Shown one piece after another: positions 1 to 6,368 of a stretch of DNA of 7,213 nt (position 1 is its first letter; the number at the start of each line of letters is the position of its first letter). The stretch covers positions 1 through 7,213 of the forward strand of contig DOHC01000303.1 in the NCBI GenBank assembly GCA_003535475.1, read 5' to 3'. Below the pieces are notes generated by a model. It ran no database searches. It was not told the origin of the DNA and worked only from the letters and a program-made list of their open reading frames with translations. The position numbers were made by a program, and so were the translations under genes. The stretch comes from Nitrospiraceae bacterium (GTDB taxonomy: Bacteria > Nitrospirota > Thermodesulfovibrionia > Thermodesulfovibrionales > UBA1546).

Positions 1-185
1 TCGTAAAGCTCTTTATCGAGATGTGCCCTTTTATTTTTGTACAGTGTTATCAGGTCTTCCGGCAGCAGGAAGTCACCATTATCATTTTTTGGCACAAGCC
101 CCCAGAATACATTGTCAGCATCGAGCGCCAACTTCCAGTCAGTGTTAATATCAGAAAAAGAAAGACCTCTTTGATTTCCATTCAT
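1..185 (-). CDS. N-terminal fragment of an unidentified protein, candidate peptide-modifying radical SAM enzyme (CbpB-like)
   Basis: An open frame begins at an ATG at 185-183 and runs without a stop off the left edge, giving 61 complete codons that begin MNGNQRGLSFSDINTDWKLA. A good ribosome site (AAAAGGAG at 203-196, 10 nt from the ATG) supports this start; an ATG at 193 meets a stop after three codons. The visible part is soluble, with no signal peptide or membrane segment. Trp, Asp and Asn residues cluster near position 25 (DADNVFWGL), followed by a charged, probably helical stretch. No CxxxCxxC radical-SAM motif is visible, but it would lie beyond the window. The suggested identity comes from its position directly after a 53-residue peptide gene in a cobalt locus, the arrangement I recall for the CbpA/CbpB pair, and from a vague resemblance of this N-terminus to such enzymes. 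Coding is likely; function is inference. Confidence 0.6.
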   Translation of the reverse strand, partial: MNGNQRGLSFSDINTDWKLALDADNVFWGLVPKNDNGDFLLPEDLITLYKNKRAHLDKELY

Positions 186-195
186 ATGTACATAT
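184..195. other. 12-bp perfect palindrome between ribosome site and start codon
   Basis: ATATGTACATAT reads identically on both strands. It fills the spacer between the Shine-Dalgarno sequence (203-196) and the start codon (185-183) of the partial gene, overlapping the first two bases of the ATG. It could be a protein-binding site or simply an AT-rich spacer; the sequence does not decide. Confidence 0.3.
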
Positions 196-203
196 CTCCT
201 TTT
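196..203 (-). promoter_or_regulatory. Ribosome binding site of the left-edge partial gene
   Basis: AAAAGGAG lies 10 nt upstream of the ATG at 185. It fixes the start of the partial gene and shows that this gene has its own translation initiation even though it follows an 82-nt gap containing a hairpin. Confidence 0.65.
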
Positions 204-213
204 AATTTTTTAG

Positions 214-254
214 AGAGGCAAAACAACCGAGTAGCAATTGGTTGTTTTGCCTCT
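214..254. repeat. Long perfect inverted repeat (stem-loop) between the peptide gene and the partial gene
   Basis: The arms AGAGGCAAAACAACC (214-228) and GGTTGTTTTGCCTCT (240-254) are perfect 15-bp reverse complements. A further G-U and A-U pair can form inward, leaving a loop of about 7 nt. It sits 14 nt after the stop of the 53-codon gene and 10 nt before the ribosome site of the next gene. There is no T-run after the stem on either strand (A-rich on the minus side, AGGGCAGCC on the plus side), so it is not a standard intrinsic terminator. In context it is a candidate transcript-processing, stabilising or partial read-through element that would give more peptide mRNA than enzyme mRNA. It could also be a dispersed genomic repeat. 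Confidence 0.8.
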
Positions 255-268
255 AGGGCAGCCACATT

Positions 269-430
269 TTATAACGGCATTTTCTTGTTCGGAACATCTC
301 CATACATCACAAAATGAGTCAAGCCGTTAGCTGTCTTTGTGCATTTGAGATGGTACGATATGACGCTGGCCTTTGCCTTCTCATAGAGTCGAGTCTCCGA
401 CTTTTTAGCCCTGTTTTTGGGACTATTCAA
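269..430 (-). CDS. 53-residue peptide with TTG start, candidate CbpA-like modified peptide precursor
   Basis: This small gene starts at TTG (430-428) and ends at TAA (271-269). The start is decided by a near-perfect ribosome site, AAAGGAGGTGA at 447-437, whose GGAGG lies 9 nt from the TTG; nearby ATG and GTG codons in other frames stop early. The gap to the cbiO stop is 20 nt, so co-transcription is expected. The product has a strongly basic, helical-looking N-terminal half (KNRAKK, YEKAKA) like a leader. A more uncharged C-terminal half holds the only cysteine, Cys30 (YHLKCTK), and a Gly/Thr/His/Phe-rich stretch (NGLTHF, MYGDVP). There is no signal peptide or membrane segment. Family recollection: CbpA is an approximately 50-residue precursor with a conserved Cys, found before radical SAM enzyme CbpB near cobalt or cobalamin genes, which fits size, order and neighbourhood. 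I could not verify homology. Alternative: an unrelated small regulatory protein. Confidence 0.72.
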   Translation of the reverse strand: MNSPKNRAKKSETRLYEKAKASVISYHLKCTKTANGLTHFVMYGDVPNKKMPL

Positions 431-436
431 ATTTCT

Positions 437-447
437 TCACCTCCTTT
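437..447 (-). promoter_or_regulatory. Very strong ribosome binding site of the 53-codon gene
   Basis: AAAGGAGGTGA is an almost full-length match to the anti-Shine-Dalgarno sequence. It begins 3 nt after the cbiO stop codon and is the strongest such site in the window. It selects the unusual TTG start at 430 and suggests high translation of the small peptide. Confidence 0.8.
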
Positions 448-450
448 CAC

Positions 451-1296
451 TCACGATCTGAGAGTTTTCAGTATCTCTCTTCTTGCCTCACCGATGGTGA
501 GAGGGATTTTCTCAAACGGCAGATTGTCTTCATGCTTTAGTTTGTATATTAATTCCGCGATCTGGGGAAGCCGCAGCTTCACACTTGCCATCTCATCCGG
601 CGCTGTAAACACTTCCGCTGGAATACCTCCCCTGACAATACGCCCCTTGCTTAGAATATAAAGCCTGTCAAGAAATAATGGAACAAGGTCAACGCTGTGC
701 GTAGCCATGACAATTGTCACGCCTTTTTCCTTATTGAGTTTTGTCAGCAGATTCATCATCTTATATTCTCCCATAGGGTCTAATCCTGCTGTAGGCTCAT
801 CAAGGAGCAGTATCTCATGCCCCATTGCCAGAAGGCCTGCAATGCAAATCCTCTTTTTCTGCCCGAAACTAAGATTGTGTATGGACTTCCTTGCGTATCC
901 TTGCATATCAACATCCTTAAGGGCGTTGTTTATACGGGTGATGACCTCATCTTCCTTGAACCCCATGTTTATCGGGCCGAATGCCACATCCTCAAACACA
1001 GTAGGAGCGAAAAGCTGGTCATCCGGATTTTGAAAGACGAGTCCGACCTTTCTGTAAATCTCTTTTGGGGAAAGTTTTTTTATGTCAGCCCCATCAAGAT
1101 AAGCGATGCCTTCAAAATCTTTCATTAAGCCGTCCATTATTTTAAGCAGTGTTGTTTTCCCCGAGCCGTTTGAGCCGAGTATGCCGATAAATTCTCCATG
1201 CGATACATCAACCGCAATACCAGACAATGCCTGAGTCCCGTCAGGATATTTGAATGAATTTATTTGAACAGATAATCTTATCTTCAAATCTGCCAT
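451..1296 (-). CDS. cbiO: Cobalt/nickel ECF transporter ATP-binding protein CbiO (EcfA-type)
   Basis: This 281-residue protein is a full-length ABC ATPase of the energy-coupling-factor type that powers uptake of cobalt (or nickel) through CbiQ on the inner face of the membrane. Visible motifs in order are Walker A GSNGSGKTT (41-49), Q-loop FQNPDDQLF (88-96, the FQNPDDQ form typical of CbiO/EcfA), signature LSFGQKKR (142-149), Walker B LLLDEP (163-168), D-loop GLDP (171-174) and switch His200 in ATHS. The signature has Phe in place of the usual first Gly of LSGGQ, a mild variant. The ATG at 1296 overlaps the end of cbiQ by 13 nt, with only a weak GGGG ribosome signal, so translation is probably coupled to cbiQ. 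The 53-codon peptide gene follows after 20 nt. Family assignment is secure; cobalt rather than nickel is inferred from the CobN neighbour. Confidence 0.93.
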   Translation of the reverse strand: MADLKIRLSVQINSFKYPDGTQALSGIAVDVSHGEFIGILGSNGSGKTTLLKIMDGLMKDFEGIAYLDGADIKKLSPKEIYRKVGLVFQNPDDQLFAPTVFEDVAFGPINMGFKEDEVITRINNALKDVDMQGYARKSIHNLSFGQKKRICIAGLLAMGHEILLLDEPTAGLDPMGEYKMMNLLTKLNKEKGVTIVMATHSVDLVPLFLDRLYILSKGRIVRGGIPAEVFTAPDEMASVKLRLPQIAELIYKLKHEDNLPFEKIPLTIGEARREILKTLRS

Positions 1297-2036
1297 ATAA
1301 ACCCCATTGCAAATACCAATAAAACCGATGCGGCAACTTCCGAAACCCTGAACGGTTTGTGTTTCAACATCGGGATGTTGCCGTCATATCCCCTCTGAAG
1401 CATTGCTGTTGTTGTATTCTGGCTGTGCTCAAACGCCTTGAGTGTCAGGGAGCCTGTCAAGGTTCCGAATGAGCTTAATCCCCGCTTAATATTGGAATAA
1501 CCAAGACGGTTTTTCTGTGCGTTATATATGACCATCGCATCTTCAAAAAGCACAAAGATATATCTATAGGCAAACAGCGATATTTCTATAATGCCCTTTG
1601 GGATTTTAAGCCATGACAACCCTGCCATTATCTCTGTGAAAGGGGTAGAAAAGCCCAATAAAGCGACAACAGAGACGGCCCCTAAAATCCTGCTGCCGAT
1701 TTGCAATCCGTCCATAAACCCGTCTTTGTGACCTGTTATTGTGATGCCCCACATCTTTACGGAAAACATAGCCTCCTGTCCTGAAAACAGGAATTTAATC
1801 AATATCACAACAGATGCGATAAGCACAGGCTCTGAAAATCTCAACAGAAATACCTTAAAAGGTATCTTCATCTTTATACAGAGGCAAAGGCTTATGGCGG
1901 ATATGAGCAGAGGGAATGCAAGCCCTTTATAGCTCAATACCATTGCTAAAACAAAGAGGCTGACGCCAAGTTTTATCCTCGCGTCAACCTGCGAAAGCAA
2001 GTGGTCTTTTTTGAAGTATTCGCTAAATATTTCCAT
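1284..2036 (-). CDS. cbiQ: Cobalt/nickel ECF transporter transmembrane protein CbiQ (EcfT-type)
   Basis: This 250-residue polytopic membrane protein is the transmembrane coupling subunit of a CbiMNQO-type metal importer. It has the characteristic N-terminal DARIKL (18-23). Hydrophobic segments lie at roughly 22-56 (two helices), 69-86, 113-131, 148-170 and 232-248. The two cytoplasmic coupling-helix motifs of EcfT proteins are recognisable, around DAMVIYNAQKNRLGY (166-180) and the Ala-X-X-X-Arg-Gly motif TAMLQRGYDG (210-219), which dock onto the CbiO dimer. Its start lies 23 nt after the cobN stop and has no recognisable Shine-Dalgarno sequence, so translation may depend on coupling or on a leaderless-like context. 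Its 3' end overlaps cbiO. The substrate-specific CbiM and CbiN partners are absent from the window and must be elsewhere if the transporter works as in the known family. Confidence 0.92.
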   Translation of the reverse strand: MEIFSEYFKKDHLLSQVDARIKLGVSLFVLAMVLSYKGLAFPLLISAISLCLCIKMKIPFKVFLLRFSEPVLIASVVILIKFLFSGQEAMFSVKMWGITITGHKDGFMDGLQIGSRILGAVSVVALLGFSTPFTEIMAGLSWLKIPKGIIEISLFAYRYIFVLFEDAMVIYNAQKNRLGYSNIKRGLSSFGTLTGSLTLKAFEHSQNTTTAMLQRGYDGNIPMLKHKPFRVSEVAASVLLVFAMGFIWQI

Positions 2037-2059
2037 TTGTTTTAACTATTTTACATGAG

Positions 2060-5000
2060 TTATTTTATTTTTTTCCGCCAGCCTGACATGATCAGCAAAA
2101 TGAATAACAAAAACCCTGCAATAAACAGATACGGTATGGGCGCAGATGACGCCCCTGCCGTCACACTTACATCCTGCATTTCATATCCCTCTACTTTTTT
2201 GCCTTTTCCGTCTGGAGCTAATTGCTTATTACCTGTCTTGCTTTCTGTTCTTTGACTCCTGACTCCTGACTCTGGACTCTGGACTGTTTTTAACGCCTTC
2301 ATAAATCCATGCATCTGAGCCGTCAGTCCCGGCACTGACATTAAAACAGATGATGTAAATTTTGTAAGCATTGGGTTATTGCACGTGTGGTCGCAGCAGG
2401 CAAGGCCCCCCTCTTTTACGCTTTCTGTATATTCCTTTGCCAATGTCTCTACAACTTTTTTATCAGCCTTCCAGTAATCCTTTCTGACTGTCTCAAGCAT
2501 CCTTGCTACAATGGATTGATACGCCCACATGTTCTTTGATTTCCTGAACATCTCCTTTATATTAAGTCCGTTTCTGTCTAGAACATAGGTCTCATACATT
2601 TCATTCCATTTTGCTGCATCAACAGCCTCGGGCACTGTTACCTGCCATCCCCATAAATGCTCTACTACCTTATCTACAAACCTTGCGCCTGCATATCCTT
2701 CCTTCATCATTGCCTTTATCCACTCAGGATTCAGATACCTCGCCCTCATCTCCCTGCCCATGAATTTCTCAAGGGTCTCTTGTTTGGGCTGCTTAGGATT
2801 GGACATATTTGTGACATAAACCTCCGGTGTCTTTTCGTCAACAGTACGGATTGCCATTGCAGTGCCGCCGAGGTATTGAAAGAAGTCGTCGTTATCAAGA
2901 GTTGCATACACATTCCCTGAACGGCTGTGAACTGCCATTTTAGAGCCAGAAAGGGCATTCTTGAAGATTGTAAGACTCACATCCTCATCACTCTTAACTC
3001 CTAACTCCTCACTCCTAACTTTATTCCCCCAGAAGCCCTGCCCGTACATGTGGCTCATCCTCATGAAATAGACATCGGCTACCTGCTTTTCATTGTCCCA
3101 TGTATTTGACATGGGGATCACTTTGTCGAGATTCGTTCCATATGCCCCTGAAGGCACAGTGAACAGACGCACAGAGGCAAGCCTTCCTGCCTTCTCTTCG
3201 TCAATCCCTTTCTCCATGAGCATCCTCTTTGTCTTTATGACATTCTGCCTGATAATGTTGTCTTCTTCGTCCTGCTCCTTTGCCAGAGTTACGGCCTTAT
3301 CAAGCAGAGCCATTAGATTTGAAAACAAGTCCCTGTAAAGCCCTGATGGAACAATGGTTACATCAATCCTCTGCCTTCCAAGTTCTTTTCTCGGTATTGC
3401 CTCAACTCCCATTACCCTTCCCCTCTTGTCCCATTTCGGCTTTATTCCCATGAGATACATAATCTGTGATTCCATTACTCCTTCATGCCTTATAGTCTCA
3501 ACTCCCCATAAATTAAATGTGAGTTTATCCGGATATGTTCCATGCCTCTGTTTATAGCCTTCTATGAGTTCCTTTGCCAGCCTCACACCCATTTCATAAT
3601 TTCCTTTCGATGGAATCCTCGTTGGATCAAAGGAATAAAAGTTTTTTCCTGTGGGCAGGGAGTCGGGATTTCTGATCGGGTCATTGCCCTGACCTGCCGA
3701 AACATACCTGCCTGAGAGGGCGGCTATGAATGAGTCAAGCTCTCTTTGCGCGCCCTTTAGTATCCTGTCTTCAAGTTCTGCAATCCGCTTTTGCCTTTCT
3801 TCACTGGTTAAATTTTTCTCTATTGAAAGGACAGCCTCAGCGGTTGTCCTTCTGTATTTCTCATCAGGCGCTTTGCCAAAGGTGTGCAGTCCAAAGGGCG
3901 TCTGCTTTTCTGAGATGTCTTTAATGTAATGCTCAAGTTCTTCTATCTCTTCAGCGGTCTTTATCTCTTTGAGTTTTAAATCAGTAAGAATGCCTGTCTT
4001 TTTTGCAAGTTTATTTATCTCATCAAGTTTTGATTCAGCAAGAGAAAGGCTTTTTCCCTTTGCAACATTGTAGTCATTAATCAATGCTGCAAGTTCCTTC
4101 AGTTCCTTGTTCAGCCCTGCCTTATCAAAGGGCGGAGCCATGTGGTCAATAATCACTGCCATGCCGCGCCTCTTTGCCTGCAAGCCCTCGCCCACATCGT
4201 CAACAATATATGGATAGATGTTCGGCAAGTCTTGTATCAATGCCTCTGGCGGGTCTTCATTGGTGAAGCCAACCTCTTTGCCCGAAAGCCATTCATGCGT
4301 GCCGTGTGTGCCTATGTGCACTACTGCATCAGCCTGAAATTCCTTTTTGAGCCAGAGGTAAAAGGCTATATACTGGTGATGCGGCGCGAGTGTAACATCG
4401 TGGTAGAGCTTTATTGAATCCTGCTCCCAGCCCCTTGGAGGCTGCGGTGTAAAAAGAATGTTTCCGTATCTTACAGCAGGGATGACCATGTATTTCGTTC
4501 CGCTTGTACCCTGCCATGCCATAACATTACTTTTTTCAGGCTCGCCCCAATTTTTGATAACCGCCTTTTTCAGTCCTTCGGGCAGTTCTTCAAACCATCT
4601 TTTATAAGTCTCAATCGGAACTAAAACAGGCTTGCCTGTCCTTGCCAATCTGTCAATCTCACCGCCTGCCCAATTGCCGATGTTTCTGGCATAATTATGT
4701 ATGTCATTAAAAAGTCTTTCCTTGTTTGCCTCTTGCCCCGTTGCATCATAACCTTCAGCCTTTAGCCTATTCAGTATCTCATAGAGGCTTTCAGGAAGCA
4801 CATTTAGATAAGATGCTCCGATGTTCTGCTTCCCGGGCGGATAGTTGTAATAGATGATTGCAATCTTTTTGTCCTTATTTGGTTTGTCCTGAAGATTTAT
4901 CCATGCCTTTACCCTGTCAACCAGCCTCTTTATCCTCTCAGGGATAGGGCGTTCTTCTATATACTCAATCCCTGTCTCCTTATCAATTACCTTTTCTTTT

Positions 5001-6043
5001 GACGCAATAACAGTCGGCTGGATAATGCCGGCAAGCTCCGGCAGTGCCACCTGCCATGCCCTTTCAAAGATGTCAAGGCCAGCAGGCGATTTCTCCCACT
5101 CCTCAGTTGATTGGCTATAAAGCGTGATAGCGTCAATAACAGGCACATTAATTCTCTCAAGAATAGGATTCAGCGCCTTTGGATTTATACCGATTTTCAT
5201 GGAAAGTCCAACGATAAATTTTACTCTGCTTTTTCCTTTTTCATCAAAGAAGTATTTCTCAATCGCCTTTTCAGGCGGATAGCCATGGACTGGCAGGACA
5301 TTAAAGCCCTCTTTTTCAAAACTCTCAATCACTGCGTCTATATGCTTGAGATTGCTGGAGTCAAAGGAACTCTTGGTGAAGGCAAGTCCTATCCATTTAT
5401 CGTTATGCGTAATGCCCGATGATTTTGACTTCAAAAACTCGTTAAAATCTTCAACGATTCTTTTTTCTTTCTTCAGATAAATTCCGAAATCCGGTACAGG
5501 ATACGGTTTCTTGTATTCAACATTCAGCCCTAAGTCTCTGTTTAATACAAACAGAATCATGTTTTTTATATTCTCAATGCCGTTTTCTTTGTAATAAGCC
5601 TTTACCATATCATCATCAATGATGCCCATGTCCTTATGCTCTTTATTGTAAATGCCGCCGACCCCATAAACCTTTCCGCCGTTTTTCACCGCATTTTCAA
5701 TATGCGGTCTCGCAGTTTCTATAGCCTTCCTGTCCATAATGAGGAGAATAAATATGACCTTTGAAGAGACAATTGCTTTATCCTGAACGCCTTCATTCCT
5801 GATGCTGTGACTTGTATAGATATGGAATTTTGCCTTTTCCTTCAGTTCAGGATACTCCTTCTCTATTGCCTTCACAGCCTCATTTGCAGTCCTTGAGTGG
5901 CTGTCGCCGAGCATCAGGCTGACCTTTGATTGTTCAGCGTAGGCAGTAGTTGAAAAGGTAATAAAAAATAATAAAATGATAAAAATCCATTTGCTCCATA
6001 ACTCTAAACTCCAAACTCTTAACTCTGACCTACTCCGGCACAT
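2060..6043 (-). CDS. cobN: Membrane-anchored, exported CobN-type cobaltochelatase / magnesium-chelatase-H-like protein
   Basis: This 1327-residue protein belongs to the CobN/BchH family of large tetrapyrrole metallochelatases, and its length is normal for CobN. Landmarks are NYPPGK (400-405), the active-site block HIGTHGTHEWLSGKEVG (576-592, with His580, His583 and Glu584 the likely metal or catalytic residues), NLWGVETIRHEG (844-855) followed by YLMGIKPKWD, then RIDVTIVPSGLYRD and YLGGTAMA. A Cys/His cluster CCDHTC lies at 1216-1221. A hydrophobic signal segment (WIFIILLFFITFSTTAYA, 19-36, cleavage after AYA likely) and a C-terminal helix (PYLFIAGFLLFILLIM) followed by basic residues predict an extracytoplasmic body anchored in the membrane. 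Classical CobN is cytoplasmic and works with CobS/CobT, which are absent here; the partners are the ExbB-like and DUF2149 genes. From memory, HmuS-type CobN relatives in haem loci share this gene set, so the reaction may be metal removal rather than insertion. Substrate (corrinoid or haem) is undetermined. The ATG at 6043 has a strong ribosome site (GGGAGGG, 6056-6050). Three heptamer-repeat insertions interrupt the protein (residues about 6-15, 1007-1019 and 1252-1264). Confidence 0.9.
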   Translation of the reverse strand: MCRSRSELRVWSLELWSKWIFIILLFFITFSTTAYAEQSKVSLMLGDSHSRTANEAVKAIEKEYPELKEKAKFHIYTSHSIRNEGVQDKAIVSSKVIFILLIMDRKAIETARPHIENAVKNGGKVYGVGGIYNKEHKDMGIIDDDMVKAYYKENGIENIKNMILFVLNRDLGLNVEYKKPYPVPDFGIYLKKEKRIVEDFNEFLKSKSSGITHNDKWIGLAFTKSSFDSSNLKHIDAVIESFEKEGFNVLPVHGYPPEKAIEKYFFDEKGKSRVKFIVGLSMKIGINPKALNPILERINVPVIDAITLYSQSTEEWEKSPAGLDIFERAWQVALPELAGIIQPTVIASKEKVIDKETGIEYIEERPIPERIKRLVDRVKAWINLQDKPNKDKKIAIIYYNYPPGKQNIGASYLNVLPESLYEILNRLKAEGYDATGQEANKERLFNDIHNYARNIGNWAGGEIDRLARTGKPVLVPIETYKRWFEELPEGLKKAVIKNWGEPEKSNVMAWQGTSGTKYMVIPAVRYGNILFTPQPPRGWEQDSIKLYHDVTLAPHHQYIAFYLWLKKEFQADAVVHIGTHGTHEWLSGKEVGFTNEDPPEALIQDLPNIYPYIVDDVGEGLQAKRRGMAVIIDHMAPPFDKAGLNKELKELAALINDYNVAKGKSLSLAESKLDEINKLAKKTGILTDLKLKEIKTAEEIEELEHYIKDISEKQTPFGLHTFGKAPDEKYRRTTAEAVLSIEKNLTSEERQKRIAELEDRILKGAQRELDSFIAALSGRYVSAGQGNDPIRNPDSLPTGKNFYSFDPTRIPSKGNYEMGVRLAKELIEGYKQRHGTYPDKLTFNLWGVETIRHEGVMESQIMYLMGIKPKWDKRGRVMGVEAIPRKELGRQRIDVTIVPSGLYRDLFSNLMALLDKAVTLAKEQDEEDNIIRQNVIKTKRMLMEKGIDEEKAGRLASVRLFTVPSGAYGTNLDKVIPMSNTWDNEKQVADVYFMRMSHMYGQGFWGNKVRSEELGVKSDEDVSLTIFKNALSGSKMAVHSRSGNVYATLDNDDFFQYLGGTAMAIRTVDEKTPEVYVTNMSNPKQPKQETLEKFMGREMRARYLNPEWIKAMMKEGYAGARFVDKVVEHLWGWQVTVPEAVDAAKWNEMYETYVLDRNGLNIKEMFRKSKNMWAYQSIVARMLETVRKDYWKADKKVVETLAKEYTESVKEGGLACCDHTCNNPMLTKFTSSVLMSVPGLTAQMHGFMKALKTVQSPESGVRSQRTESKTGNKQLAPDGKGKKVEGYEMQDVSVTAGASSAPIPYLFIAGFLLFILLIMSGWRKKIK
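2254..2288. repeat. Heptamer array inside the cobN 3' part
   Basis: Five tandem 7-bp units of the type GACTCCT/GACTCTG/GACTGTT on the plus strand. On the minus strand they encode the low-complexity stretch around VQSPESGVRSQRTE (about residues 1252-1264) of the CobN-type protein, in the linker between the chelatase body and the C-terminal membrane anchor. The array keeps the reading frame open. Confidence 0.8.
2989..3023. repeat. Heptamer array inside cobN
   Basis: Five tandem 7-bp units (CACTCTT, AACTCCT, AACTCCT, CACTCCT, AACTTTA on the plus strand). They encode the segment around KVRSEELGVKSDED (about residues 1007-1019), between the conserved YGQGFWG motif and the following conserved block. 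The type is the same as the arrays at 2254 and 6000. Confidence 0.82.
6000..6027. repeat. Heptamer array at the 5' end of cobN
   Basis: Four tandem 7-bp units (AACTCTA, AACTCCA, AACTCTT, AACTCTG on the plus strand), with a degenerate fifth unit GCTCCAT at 5993-5999. The array lies between the start codon with its ribosome site and the hydrophobic core of the signal peptide, so the signal peptide's n-region is made of repeat-encoded residues (SELRVWSLEL). Confidence 0.82.
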
Positions 6044-6368
6044 AAATCACCCTCCCGTCTTTTAGCTGATATGCTGTCCCGAGCCTTTCTCCTTCACCGC
6101 TTAATCGCTTGTCTGTCACTTTTTGTACCTTTATCTCTTTGCCCTTTTTTGTAATTATTTCTATTTTCCCGTCGGCAGTCTTTTTCGTTATTGTCATTTC
6201 TGACTTTGGATTGAGCATATCAAGCATGTTATAGGCCATGAAAAGGGCGAGCATCATGCTCACGATAAAGACAACGCTCGCATCAAAGAGATTGGCGACA
6301 CCCGATATGGGGTCTTCAAGGGGCTGCTCGTATCTTTCAAATCTTTTATGTCTCTTCAAAAATCTCAT
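6030..6368 (-). CDS. DUF2149 family single-pass membrane protein
   Basis: This 112-residue protein has a basic N-terminus, then the family-typical DPISGVANLFDASVVF (19-34) leading into one transmembrane helix (about 30-50). A charged domain follows, ending in RLGTAYQLKDGRVIYVPE, also typical of DUF2149. The layout (short cytoplasmic N-terminus, one helix, small C-terminal domain probably outside) resembles ExbD/TolR, the partner of ExbB/TolQ channels. Together with the upstream ExbB-like gene it probably forms an energy-transducing complex serving the exported CobN-type protein; that coupling is inferred from gene order. The ATG at 6368 overlaps the exbB-like gene by 23 nt, and a GGGGGAAG-like ribosome signal precedes it. 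Its 3' end overlaps the cobN start by 14 nt and carries the cobN ribosome site. Confidence 0.88.
   Translation of the reverse strand: MRFLKRHKRFERYEQPLEDPISGVANLFDASVVFIVSMMLALFMAYNMLDMLNPKSEMTITKKTADGKIEIITKKGKEIKVQKVTDKRLSGEGERLGTAYQLKDGRVIYVPE
6050..6056 (-). promoter_or_regulatory. Ribosome binding site deciding the cobN start
   Basis: GGGAGGG on the minus strand, with its GGAGG 7 nt before the ATG at 6043, lies inside the last codons of the DUF2149 gene. It argues that translation starts upstream of the heptamer array and not at a later codon near the signal-peptide core, where no ATG, GTG or TTG is available in frame. Confidence 0.75.

Noticed and set aside
214..254. Intrinsic transcription terminator
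   Set aside because: The stem is ideal, but no T-run follows it on either strand; the T-rich stretch lies on the 5' side in plus orientation, so I list it only as an inverted repeat.
21..661. Plus-strand open frames at 21-317 and 314-661
   Set aside because: They run antisense to the partial gene, the 53-codon gene and cbiO, have no convincing ribosome sites, and give proteins without recognisable features.
1774..1792. Small hairpin TCCTGT / ACAGGA
   Set aside because: The arms are 6 bp inside the cbiQ coding sequence, short enough to be chance, and have no supporting context.
2746..2958. Minus-strand 70-codon frame inside cobN
   Set aside because: It is an out-of-frame shadow of the conserved CobN coding sequence, which is uninterrupted through this region.
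2989..3023. CRISPR array or VNTR locus
   Set aside because: Units are 7 bp, directly abutting without spacers, and only about five copies; the array is a short insertion in a coding region.
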